From: [Clostridium] fimetarium
GTDB lineage: Bacteria > Bacillota > Clostridia > Lachnospirales > Lachnospiraceae
Direction: 5' to 3'
Length of the DNA: 64,000 nt
Assembly (NCBI RefSeq): GCF_900111235.1
Contig: NZ_FOJI01000001.1
Span: 186,001-250,000 of the forward strand
Below the pieces are notes generated by a model. That model made no database searches, was not told the origin of the DNA, and saw nothing but the letters and a program-made list of their open reading frames with translations. Positions 37,629-45,842 of the stretch are shown here, piece after piece (within the stretch, counting starts at the first letter, position 1; each line of letters opens with the position of its first letter). The translations under genes were made by a program, and so were the position numbers.

Positions 37629-38212
37629 TTAAGTCGTAAAGAATATCGTAATTTTAAGCAATTACCTTATGATATAAAACAGAAAATGGTTTCTCAATTA
37701 CAAAACGTTATTATTCAAATGAATCCAAGAGGGTATCAAAAAGAGCATTTTGCACGCCAAAAGCAAAACAACGTTATAAAAAATTCAAAGCAGATAACTA
37801 TGAATTTCGTAGGGCTAAAAAAGTAGACTATGATACGCTTATCGCTGCGGTATATCAGCTTTTGACATCTTTGTATAAAGGATTCCCGATTTTTAAACCC
37901 ATTTTGGAGGATGAATATATCACATTGCCAGATTATGAAGACCTGCCATACAAACAAGAAAAGTTTCTAAATAAATGCAAACTTTTACGAAGAAGTATTT
38001 ATGCCAAGCGTTATGTCGTACTTTATATTGGAGCGAATAAAGGCCATTATGGCCTAGGCATGGCTATGACTAGAAAAATCGCAAAGTCAATATGGATAAG
38101 AAGGTCAGGCATGATTGGTGGTTTGATGTTGGAAAATAAAGTGACGAATATATATGGAAAAGGATTTGTGGATAATCAATACGAGTATGTGCTAATGGAA
38201 TGCGTGTTATAG
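37629..38212 (+). pseudogene. Unrecognised gene split by a frameshift, next to the membrane helicase
   Basis: Two open frames join into one protein-like product. In the first (37629-37823) it reads RKEYRNFKQLPYDIKQKMVS and MNPRGYQKEHFARQ; in the second (from about 37748) KQRYKKFKADNYEFRRAKK, TSLYKGFPIFKPILEDEYI, RYVVLYIGANKGHYGLGMAM and on to 38212. The switch lies near the A-rich AAAAGCAAAACAA (37758-37770). There is no good start codon or ribosome site for either part; ATG 37686 and TTG 37862 are the only candidates. I do not recognise the family. It is either a decayed gene, a sequencing error or, less likely, programmed frameshifting. The helicase gene follows by 60 bases. Confidence 0.5.
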
Positions 38213-38272
38213 GAAAAAATACGATATTGAGAAATGTACAGGTGATCGTTACATAGAAGGAGAATAAAGAAT

Positions 38273-41005
38273 ATGAGTAACATTTATGATGGAATTCTTC
38301 AATTTAAAGGCACCTGGAGGGATTATCAGGTTAGAGTTTTAAAGAATTTTGATAATTATTTGAATGATAATAAAGTACATATTGTTGCAGCACCTGGTTC
38401 TGGAAAGACTACAATTGGAATTGAATTTATCCGTAAGCTAGGGAAGCCGTGCTTGATTTTATCCCCAAGTATTACTATTCGCGAACAGTGGAAGGATAGA
38501 ATTGAAGCGGGATTTTTGGAAGTAGGAGTAGAGGGTGAACAATGGATTTCAGGAGATATTAAAAAGCCGAAAGCAATTACCACGATTACATATCAGGCGC
38601 TTCATAGCTGCACCATCCGCTACAGTGGTGACTTAATTGAGTCAGAAGACGGAGATGAAATACAAGATAAAACGGAAATACAATATAGAGCTAAAACACA
38701 CGATAGTGCTGAAAAGGATGATAGTGAGGAACTGATTACAGGAGTTGAGACTGTAGATTATAGGGGATTTGATTTATATAAGACGATCCAGGAAGCTGGA
38801 ATTGGCGTATTATGTCTGGATGAAGCGCATCATTTACGAAATGAATGGTGGAAAGCGCTTGAAGAGTTGATAGCAAAAGTGCCATGCCTAAAGGTGGTCT
38901 CTCTGACAGCGACGCCACCCTATGACTCTACGCCGGGACAATGGGAACGTTATATTAATCTTTGCGGAGAAATAGATGAAGAAATAACCGTTCCTGAACT
39001 AATCAAAGAGGGAAGTCTTTGCCCACATCAGGATTTTGTATATTTTAATTATCCAACAGCACAAGAAAAGAAGTCTGTAGTAGAATGGAAAAAGAAAGTA
39101 TCGACAATCATCGATACAGCTATGGCAAACAGTGAATTTGAACATGTGATTATGACGCATCCCGGGATCAACGATTCAAAAGATTACAGTGAAAAATTCT
39201 TGGATGATCCAGCTTATTTGTCATCATTATTGGTGTTTATGAATGCAAAAGGGATGGAATATCCCAAAGCATTAAAGACTCTTATAGGTACAAATGCTAA
39301 AATTCCAAAGATGGAACCGAAGTGGATGGAAAAACTACTTCAAGGATTTTTATATGGAGACACAGATTCCTATAACTGTACAGAAGAGTATAGGGAACAA
39401 TGGATACATACCTTGAAAAGTGAAAATCTCATTGTTCGCAATCAGGTTAGTTTGGTCAATAATCAAAATATTAATAAGATGTTGATTAGCAGTATGGGAA
39501 AAATTCAAAGCATCCGTGAAATTACGCTAGCTGAAAGTAACAAAATGGGACCCAAGCTACGTCAACTTATATTGTGTGATTATATAAAAAAAGAATATTT
39601 ATCAAAACTGGGGGACAGCACTGCTGTGGTGGATACTATTGGAGTGATTCCGGTATTTGAATTACTACGTCGCGAAAATATTTCTGGTCAGAAGCTGGGC
39701 GTGTTGTCAGGCAGTGTCATTCTGATTCCTGCTGAGGCACAGGAATATCTTGATGAACTCTTCAAACAAAATGATATGTCGGCCAATTACAAGCCAGTAA
39801 AGGATTTGCCATATGTGAGCGTGGATATAGTTGGAGATGGTCACATGAAGACTGCACTCATCACGCAGCTTTTTGACACAGGTCATATTACAATCTTGAT
39901 TGGAACGAAATCTTTGCTTGGGGAAGGCTGGGATTCACCTTGTATTAATACATTGATTTTAGCAACGTTTGTAGGTTCGTTTATGCTGTCAAATCAGATG
40001 CGTGGCAGGGCAATTCGTACATATCGCGCAGATCCGGACAAAACGGGTAATATCTGGCATCTCGTATCTGTAACAGATGAAGGTTCAGAGGATTTTGAAA
40101 TGGTAAAACGTAGAATGAATGGATTTCTAGGAGTTCATTATACAGAAAATAGTATTGAAGGTGGAATTGAAAGAATTAGTATTATCAAGCATCCGTTTAC
40201 AACAAAATCCGTTAAGAAAATGAATGAAGAGATGTTACAGCTTTCTAGTGAACGTGATGCATTAAAACAGCGTTGGATGGAAGCAATGGATAATACTGCT
40301 AAGTTGGAAGTGGAAGTTACGAGTGAAATCGGAGAAGAAGCATTGAAGTCAGGATTTTTTATGTTAAATGTTTGGAGCTATGTTATCGTAACAACAATCA
40401 TTAGCGTTTTGGGGATCCTTTTGCAAATATCGTTTATGTCGTCTAAACTAGGAGCGGGATACAGTCTGGTTCTCATAATACTGATATTAGTTGCATTGGC
40501 TGTCACTGGAAAATATGGTTATAAACTATTTTCCCTCATGACACCTCAAAAACGTATGAAACAGATTGCAAAAGCGATTTTACAGACGTTGAAGCAAAAA
40601 GGCCTGATTACATCTACTGACGTTTTGCCAAAGGTGGAAGTCAATCAAGATATTTTGGTAATTAGCTATTTAAAGGGTGGAACCATGCGTGAAAAGGATG
40701 TTTTTGCTACTGCGGTATATGATTTTTTTGCTACACTGGATAATCAGCGCTATATTTTGATTTCTAGGAAGAAAAAGCGATTACATTATGAATATTTTGC
40801 AGTACCAGCGGTTTTTTCTCAAAAGAAAGAGGATGCCTTTGCTTTTAAAACTGCAATCAGTAATGTGATGGGTGAATATGATTTAGTCTTTACAAGAAAT
40901 CCAGAAGGCAGAAAACGACTTCTGGAGGGAAGAATATATGCGTTTTCCAATCAGTGTGATCGGATGTGCGAGAAGAAGAAAAAGGTGAAAAGTGATTTTG
41001 AATAA
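38273..41005 (+). CDS. Superfamily 2 DEAH-box helicase with two C-terminal transmembrane helices
   Basis: A 910-residue protein. Helicase motifs: GTWRDYQVRVL (13-23), Walker A APGSGKTT (40-47), Walker B/DEAH LDEAHH (182-187), motif III SLTATPP, and in the second RecA domain IGTKSLLGEGWDSPCINTLI and motif VI QMRGRAIR (575-582). This resembles restriction/UvrB-like SF2 translocases. Unusually, about residues 693-750 hold two hydrophobic helices (VWSYVIVTTIISVLGILLQI; YSLVLIILILVALAV), followed by 150 soluble residues, so the motor is probably tied to the membrane. GAAGGAGAAT precedes the ATG. No nuclease or methylase domain is visible. It could belong to phage defence or DNA uptake; both are speculation. 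Confidence 0.87.
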   Translation: MSNIYDGILQFKGTWRDYQVRVLKNFDNYLNDNKVHIVAAPGSGKTTIGIEFIRKLGKPCLILSPSITIREQWKDRIEAGFLEVGVEGEQWISGDIKKPKAITTITYQALHSCTIRYSGDLIESEDGDEIQDKTEIQYRAKTHDSAEKDDSEELITGVETVDYRGFDLYKTIQEAGIGVLCLDEAHHLRNEWWKALEELIAKVPCLKVVSLTATPPYDSTPGQWERYINLCGEIDEEITVPELIKEGSLCPHQDFVYFNYPTAQEKKSVVEWKKKVSTIIDTAMANSEFEHVIMTHPGINDSKDYSEKFLDDPAYLSSLLVFMNAKGMEYPKALKTLIGTNAKIPKMEPKWMEKLLQGFLYGDTDSYNCTEEYREQWIHTLKSENLIVRNQVSLVNNQNINKMLISSMGKIQSIREITLAESNKMGPKLRQLILCDYIKKEYLSKLGDSTAVVDTIGVIPVFELLRRENISGQKLGVLSGSVILIPAEAQEYLDELFKQNDMSANYKPVKDLPYVSVDIVGDGHMKTALITQLFDTGHITILIGTKSLLGEGWDSPCINTLILATFVGSFMLSNQMRGRAIRTYRADPDKTGNIWHLVSVTDEGSEDFEMVKRRMNGFLGVHYTENSIEGGIERISIIKHPFTTKSVKKMNEEMLQLSSERDALKQRWMEAMDNTAKLEVEVTSEIGEEALKSGFFMLNVWSYVIVTTIISVLGILLQISFMSSKLGAGYSLVLIILILVALAVTGKYGYKLFSLMTPQKRMKQIAKAILQTLKQKGLITSTDVLPKVEVNQDILVISYLKGGTMREKDVFATAVYDFFATLDNQRYILISRKKKRLHYEYFAVPAVFSQKKEDAFAFKTAISNVMGEYDLVFTRNPEGRKRLLEGRIYAFSNQCDRMCEKKKKVKSDFE

Positions 41006-41017
41006 CGTGTGAAATCA

Positions 41018-41070
41018 AAATTGGTAAATTGCTATCTCAAATCTTATTTGAAATAGCAATTCACCAATTT
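41018..41070. terminator. Hairpin between the convergent helicase and ABC-F genes
   Basis: AAATTGGT (41018-41025) pairs with ACCAATTT (41063-41070) and, inside, AATTGCTAT with ATAGCAATT and TCAAAT with its near-complement. It forms a long, slightly interrupted stem with A- and T-rich flanks. Confidence 0.75.
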
Positions 41071-41089
41071 GTATTTAAAAACATAAGTT

Positions 41090-42832
41090 TTATAACAATT
41101 TAATCAATCCTTCCAATTCTTCAGACAACACTTTCGCAAGCTCAAAATCAGTATTTTTCAAAGCAGATTCGATTTTCGTTTCAACTGCTTTTTTCTTTTG
41201 CTCAATTTCTAAATAATCTCTATCAAAATGGTTTGCATAAATCATTTTCCTAAATTTTCGCATTGTTATTTTCCTGATTGTTTTATCATCAATGATTAAA
41301 AGATAATCCATACAGTTAATGATAGAATAATAATCATGAGAAATCATTAGGATCGCACCTTTATAGTCTTCAATTGCTTTTTCTAGTGCTATTTGTGAAT
41401 AGGTGTCTAGATGACTCGTTGGTTCATCAAGAAGCAACAGGTTTGCATTGCCGGCAGAAATTTTAGCCAATTGAAGTATATTTTTTTCACCACCAGATAA
41501 AGATGATATCTTTTGATTTACAATTTCTTCATCAAAACCATAGTTTATAACATAAGATTGAATCGATTGGTTGGTTTTAAATCCAGCATCGAAGAACTCA
41601 TCGCTTACCGTATTAGACTCATTTAGCATTTCACCTTGAAGTTGAGACAAAAATGCCATCTCAATGTTTTCATTTATCTCAATAGAATCTTTGCAGTTTT
41701 GAAAGATATCTCGGAGTAAAGTTGTTTTTCCAGTACCATTCGGACCGATAAGAGCGACTTTGTCCGTAGATTTAATTTCAAAATTAACATGTTCTAAAAT
41801 CACATCATCAAAAGAAACACTGTAATCAGTGACTTTTAAAGCAATCGTATCTTCAAGGACATTATCTGTAACAAAGCGGATTCTCGGTTGTTTAATATCT
41901 ACAAATGGCGTTTTGATTCTACGTGCTTCTAATCTTTCGTTCAGTTTTACTCTAGCCTTTAAAGATTTCCCTTTTTTAGAAGATTCCACGTGAACAGTTG
42001 CGTCAGCTCTTAAGTTGTTAATTAAGAACTCGTTTCTTGCAAGTTCTTCAGTATCAGCAATCGCAAGTTCTTGTAACTCAATTTTACGTTGAAGTAATGA
42101 AAAGTTGTAATCAATATATCTTCCATCAAATTCTTGAAGTTCTGTATTTTCGAGATGTAAGATTTTATTAAAACAATGATTCAATAGATATCTGTTGTGC
42201 GTAATAATTAGCATTGTGCCTTTGTATGAATTAATTAGCTTTTTAAGAGAATTAATATTTTCAAAGTCTAAAAATACATCGGGTTCATCCATAATCATTA
42301 AATCTGGACCGGTTAGCATTTCCTTAATGACCTGAATTAGCTTGAATTCTCCACTGCTTAGTTTAGATACTAATTGATCTTTGAGCTTGCTTAAGTCTGA
42401 AAGATTGAGTTCTTTAGTAATGTTACTTTCAAAATCATCCCCGCTAATCGCGTGAAATGCATCTAAAGCTTGTTGGTACTTTTCCATTAAAGGCTCGATA
42501 TCCCAAGCTGTTTCCATTTCAGTGCATATTGATGTTATTTCGTTTTGTAGCTTAATAAATTCTTCCCCAATATACTCGTAAACTGTAACCGCTTTTGTTT
42601 CGTCTAATTGTGAGAATTGACTTACATATCCGATTCTACAATTAGGTGCTATCTCTAACGTTCCATCGAACATATATCGTTCTGGATCCATAATGATATC
42701 TACCAATGTACTTTTTCCGCTGCCACTTGTTCCAATAAATGCACAATGTTGACCATCTTCTAATGTAAATGATATATTATTATATAGGTCCTTTTGTGGA
42801 AATGAGTAGGATAGGTTTTCTGCTTTTATCAT
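41090..42832 (-). CDS. ABC-F ATPase, probable antibiotic-resistance ribosome-protection type
   Basis: A 580-residue protein of two ABC domains without membrane segments. First cassette: Walker A IGTSGSGKST (33-42), signature KLSSGE, Walker B LMIMDEPD. Second: IGPNGTGKTT, LSGGEKN, LLLLDEPTSHLD. Between them lies the ABC-F linker, rich in charge (KKGKSLKARVKLNERLEARR). ABC-F proteins act on the ribosome; members of this size in Firmicutes (Vga/Lsa/Vml types) dislodge antibiotics from the peptidyl-transferase centre. ATG 42832 follows GAGAGGTAATAAT; the longer frame from 42901 would read through the leader. A leader ORF and terminator hairpin directly upstream fit drug-induced attenuation. Confidence 0.88.
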   Translation of the reverse strand: MIKAENLSYSFPQKDLYNNISFTLEDGQHCAFIGTSGSGKSTLVDIIMDPERYMFDGTLEIAPNCRIGYVSQFSQLDETKAVTVYEYIGEEFIKLQNEITSICTEMETAWDIEPLMEKYQQALDAFHAISGDDFESNITKELNLSDLSKLKDQLVSKLSSGEFKLIQVIKEMLTGPDLMIMDEPDVFLDFENINSLKKLINSYKGTMLIITHNRYLLNHCFNKILHLENTELQEFDGRYIDYNFSLLQRKIELQELAIADTEELARNEFLINNLRADATVHVESSKKGKSLKARVKLNERLEARRIKTPFVDIKQPRIRFVTDNVLEDTIALKVTDYSVSFDDVILEHVNFEIKSTDKVALIGPNGTGKTTLLRDIFQNCKDSIEINENIEMAFLSQLQGEMLNESNTVSDEFFDAGFKTNQSIQSYVINYGFDEEIVNQKISSLSGGEKNILQLAKISAGNANLLLLDEPTSHLDTYSQIALEKAIEDYKGAILMISHDYYSIINCMDYLLIIDDKTIRKITMRKFRKMIYANHFDRDYLEIEQKKKAVETKIESALKNTDFELAKVLSEELEGLIKLL

Positions 42833-42836
42833 ATTA

Positions 42837-42926
42837 TTACCTCTCTTTATCGCTAAAAAAGAGCTTATAAAAAAGCTCTTCATAATATAGTATCTTCGCA
42901 ATCATAATTTTATAATCAATTTTCAT
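42837..42926 (-). CDS. Possible leader peptide of the ABC-F gene
   Basis: On the minus strand an ATG at 42926 opens 29 codons (MKIDYKIMIAKILYYEELFY, then KLFFSDKER) ending at TAA four bases before the ABC-F ATG, on top of its ribosome binding site. Codons from about 16 on lie in the terminator hairpin at 42855-42881, so a ribosome stalled in the leader would alter it. The weak point is that no clear Shine-Dalgarno precedes this ATG. Confidence 0.4.
   Translation of the reverse strand: MKIDYKIMIAKILYYEELFYKLFFSDKER
42855..42881 (-). terminator. Attenuator-type terminator in the ABC-F leader
   Basis: On the minus strand GAAGAGCTT (42881-42873) pairs with AAGCTCTTT (42866-42858) around a TTTTAT loop, and T residues follow (to 42855). 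It ends about 20 bases before the ABC-F start codon, where an unconditional terminator would silence the gene. Confidence 0.65.
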
Positions 42927-43081
42927 GTAGTAAAGACATTTATTTGAGTTTACAGTAGCTATCATACCACTTTTTTCGATTAATTTCAATCGTTTCATAT
43001 GAAGGACTTAAACGTTGGGAATGGGTGGAGAATGTTGTGATTTTAAATTTATAAATAATAACCTATAATTACTATGATAGC

Positions 43082-43137
43082 AAAACATCCTCACAATATT
43101 CTTTTTAAATCCAAAAAGAATATTGTGAGGATGTTTT
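43082..43137 (-). terminator. Terminator of ndk with a perfect 25-base-pair stem
   Basis: Positions 43082-43106 and 43113-43137 are exact inverted copies (AAAACATCCTCACAATATTC... and its complement) around a 6-base loop. The flanking A- and T-runs would allow use in both directions. It is 55 bases after the ndk stop. Confidence 0.85.
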
Positions 43138-43191
43138 AATTGTTCGTCTATAATTATACTAGAAGCTTTATGCTAAATGTATAAATCTGTC

Positions 43192-43608
43192 TTATCCTTC
43201 GTATTTAATCAAGTCACTCCAAATAGCTATTTCTCTGTTTGCAATTTCGACTGATGACGAACCATGTACTGCATTTTCCTGAACATTAACTCCGTACATA
43301 TAACGAATTGTTCCAGGTCTTGTTTGTGCGGGGTTGGTTGCTCCGTTTACCTCCCTTACAATATTAACAACATTTTCACCTTCCAAAATGAGGACCACAA
43401 CTTCTGAGGAAGACATGTAGTCAATGACTTCATTAAAAAACGGCTTATCTTTGATATCGTCGTAGTGTTTCTTTAAAACTTCTTTTGTAGCCCGAATTCT
43501 GTGTGAATGAATAATTTCCAAATGATTATCTTCGTAAATGGAAATGATTCTACCAACTAACTTCCTTTTTACAGCTTCTGGCTTAATGATAACTAATGTT
43601 CTTTCCAT
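43192..43608 (-). CDS. ndk: Nucleoside diphosphate kinase
   Basis: A 138-residue enzyme of standard length that transfers phosphate between nucleoside triphosphates and diphosphates. It has RTLVIIKPEAVKR at the start, RPGTIRYMYGV, and the active-site region ENAVHGSSSVE, where His is the phosphorylated residue; the usual HGSDS is HGSSS here. ATG 43608 was preferred to an in-frame GTG at 43617 because conservation starts at MERTLVI. It is transcribed alone, with a strong terminator. Confidence 0.95.
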   Translation of the reverse strand: MERTLVIIKPEAVKRKLVGRIISIYEDNHLEIIHSHRIRATKEVLKKHYDDIKDKPFFNEVIDYMSSSEVVVLILEGENVVNIVREVNGATNPAQTRPGTIRYMYGVNVQENAVHGSSSVEIANREIAIWSDLIKYEG

Positions 43609-43915
43609 ACATCCCACTCTTTCTGTAATCGATTTAAAATAGAAGTGTCAAATATAATTCTACTTTAAATTATAATGTATTATTTGATATTTATAAAGGA
43701 AAATTTGAAATATAACCCAAATATAATGGAAATCATTTGGAATTATTTGTATTATAGTCATTTTACAGATTTTAATTCAAAAAGTGGGCCATAAAATTAG
43801 AAGCATAACGTCAAAGTATTCCACGAGTATATTTTATTGATTGAAAACTGTAATAGAAAATGAAAAAGAAAGCTGCAACTTTAAATTCCATAATCTAGCA
43901 AATAGGATTTGAAAA

Positions 43916-43924
43916 TGGTATAAT
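43916..43924 (+). promoter_or_regulatory. Extended -10 promoter element of the EAL-HDOD gene
   Basis: TGGTATAAT (TG at 43916-43917, TATAAT at 43919-43924) lies about 60 bases before the start codon. No strong -35 is seen, as expected for an extended -10 promoter. The rest of 43618-43986 shows no gene. Confidence 0.5.
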
Positions 43925-43986
43925 ATACCTAAAATAAATCATTGTGGGACAAGCGTAAAATAAATGCAACAGAAAGGGGTGGGGCT

Positions 43987-45198
43987 ATGTTTATTGCAAG
44001 ACAACCTATCTTTGATAGGGCTATGAATGTATATGGATATGAACTATTGTTTCGTACCAATGAACAAGCGTCTTCGTATGGTTTGTCAACAGCCGAAAGT
44101 TCTACGGCCACAGTGTTGGGAGGCCTTTTTGAATTAGGATTAGACCAGATTGTTGGAAACAAGAGAGCATTTATTAATTTTGATTATCAGTTTTTGCTAT
44201 CTGATTCCATTGAATTAATTAACCCCAATATCCTTGTGATTGAAGTGTTGGAAGATGTTGAAGTGGACGCCCCCATTTTGTATAGAATAAAAGAGCTTAA
44301 AGATAAGGGCTATAAAATAGCACTTGATGATTTTGTTGAAAGTATCCAAACATATCCGATTGTACCAATGGCAGATATTATAAAATACGATATTTTGATA
44401 ACGCCACTTGATACATTAAATAAAGATGTTAAATATGGAATAGAACAAGGCAAGATAATGCTTGCTGAAAAAATAGAAACCGAAGACGAATTCATAAAAG
44501 CCAGAGAAATGGGATTCCATCTGTTCCAAGGATATTTTTTTAGTAAACCTAAAATCGTAGGCGGACTTCGTACCCGCAAAACATCAACGACAGTATATCA
44601 GAGTATTATCTCAGAATTATATACCGAAGAACCTTCTTTTGAAAAACTTGCAGAAATTATAAGTACAGATGTTAATATGGCTTACAGAGTAATGAAAGTA
44701 TTAGGAAACGAGAAGGATAACCATAAGGATCTGAATAAGACCATTAAAGGCTCTTTGCTTAAGATGGGATTTCGAGAACTGGAGCGTTGGGTCAATGTCT
44801 TAATGCTACAAGAACTGTCAGGTAATAAGACACAGGAATTAATTAAAATGTCCTTAATTAGATCAAAATTTGGAGAATTAATAGCAATAAATAGTAATTT
44901 AGCTAAGAGAAGATATGAAATCTCACTCATGTGCCTGTTTAGTGTGTTAGATACCATGCTAGACCAAACGATGGAAGACGCTTTGGTGGGAATTGCCGTC
45001 AGTGAGGATGTGAAAGAGGTTCTGATTTATCATCGAGGAGAGCTGAAACCAGTTTATGATATCATAAGATGCTGTGAACAAGTAGACTGCACTTTGCTAT
45101 ATCAGACAACTGCTCAGATCGAGGTTGATGAAACCAGATTATTTGATTGGTATATACAAGCAATTGCCTGGTCAGAAGACATTATGAAGAGTGTATAG
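43987..45198 (+). CDS. EAL-HDOD signalling protein (YuxH-like)
   Basis: A 403-residue cytoplasmic protein. The N-terminal half is an EAL-family barrel (MFIARQPIFDRAMNVYGYEL, ALDDFVESIQTYPI, LFQGYFFSKPK), in which the EAL motif itself reads ELLF and several metal ligands are altered, so cyclic-di-GMP hydrolysis is doubtful. The second half is an HDOD domain (TEEPSFEKLAEIISTDVNMA, then LLKMGFRELERWVNVLML). Such fusions usually act as signalling scaffolds. AAAGGGGTGGGG precedes ATG 43987; an in-frame TTG at 43942 has no ribosome site. It is monocistronic. Confidence 0.88.
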   Translation: MFIARQPIFDRAMNVYGYELLFRTNEQASSYGLSTAESSTATVLGGLFELGLDQIVGNKRAFINFDYQFLLSDSIELINPNILVIEVLEDVEVDAPILYRIKELKDKGYKIALDDFVESIQTYPIVPMADIIKYDILITPLDTLNKDVKYGIEQGKIMLAEKIETEDEFIKAREMGFHLFQGYFFSKPKIVGGLRTRKTSTTVYQSIISELYTEEPSFEKLAEIISTDVNMAYRVMKVLGNEKDNHKDLNKTIKGSLLKMGFRELERWVNVLMLQELSGNKTQELIKMSLIRSKFGELIAINSNLAKRRYEISLMCLFSVLDTMLDQTMEDALVGIAVSEDVKEVLIYHRGELKPVYDIIRCCEQVDCTLLYQTTAQIEVDETRLFDWYIQAIAWSEDIMKSV

Positions 45199-45305
45199 TA
45201 AATTGTCAAATTTAAGATGCGCAGAAAGTAGCGCAGAAATCTTATTAGTACAGTAATTGGATTCGCGCTAGGCAGTCGTAGGGGTGTTCTAGGAGCGAAA
45301 AAGAG

Positions 45306-45334
45306 TGCAACATTAGGGATGCGACAATCGTAAT
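45306..45334 (+). promoter_or_regulatory. Putative ECF-type autoregulated promoter, first copy
   Basis: TGCAAC (45306-45311), 17 bases and CGTAAT (45329-45334) stand before the sigma factor gene. The same two boxes with identical spacing precede the second copy at 47021-47049, while the spacer bases between them differ more, which points to selection on the boxes. Confidence 0.6.
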
Positions 45335-45353
45335 ATATAAAAGGAGGTTTTAA

Positions 45354-45842
45354 ATGAGAAATATGGGGTTTTCAGATGCTGAATACAGTAGAATCGTGGA
45401 TATATACGCGGATTCGGTATTCAAACTTGCAATGGTAAAGACAAAAAATAAACAAGATGCTGAGGATGTATTTCAAGACACATTTATTAAGCTATACAGA
45501 TGTGACAAAATATTTGAATCAGATGAACACATAAAAAGATGGCTTATGAAAGTAACTGTAAACACTAGTTTGGATCTTTTAAAATCGTTTTGGAACCGGA
45601 AAACGGTGGAACTTGATGAAAGTTTACCTTTTCAAGATCAAACATACCATGAGGTATGGAATGAAATTAAAAAACTTCCGGAAAAATATAGAATACCAAT
45701 TCACCTTTTTTATTTTGAAGGGTATTCAACTGAGGAAATAGCAGAGATGCTTCATGACAAGCCATCAACGGTACGTTCAAAACTACATAGGGGGAAGAAT
45801 AAATTAAGCGAAGGGATGGGCGATAGCTATGAATGGGTCTGA
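45354..45842 (+). CDS. ECF-type RNA polymerase sigma factor, first copy
   Basis: A 162-residue sigma-70 family protein of ECF size. Region 2 is YADSVFKLAMVKTKNKQDAE, then DVFQDTFIKLYR; region 4 is LPEKYRIPIHLFYFEGYSTE then EIAEMLHDKPSTVRSKLHRG. AAAAGGAGG precedes the ATG. It overlaps the downstream membrane protein gene by 14 bases, so sigma and partner are translationally coupled. It differs from the second copy (47069-47557) at only 13 of 162 residues by eye count. Confidence 0.93.
   Translation: MRNMGFSDAEYSRIVDIYADSVFKLAMVKTKNKQDAEDVFQDTFIKLYRCDKIFESDEHIKRWLMKVTVNTSLDLLKSFWNRKTVELDESLPFQDQTYHEVWNEIKKLPEKYRIPIHLFYFEGYSTEEIAEMLHDKPSTVRSKLHRGKNKLSEGMGDSYEWV

Noticed and set aside
45199-45305. 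Structured RNA before the first ECF gene
   Set aside because: Only short imperfect stems (for example around GCGCTAGG / CTAGGAGCG) were seen and the second ECF copy lacks the region.
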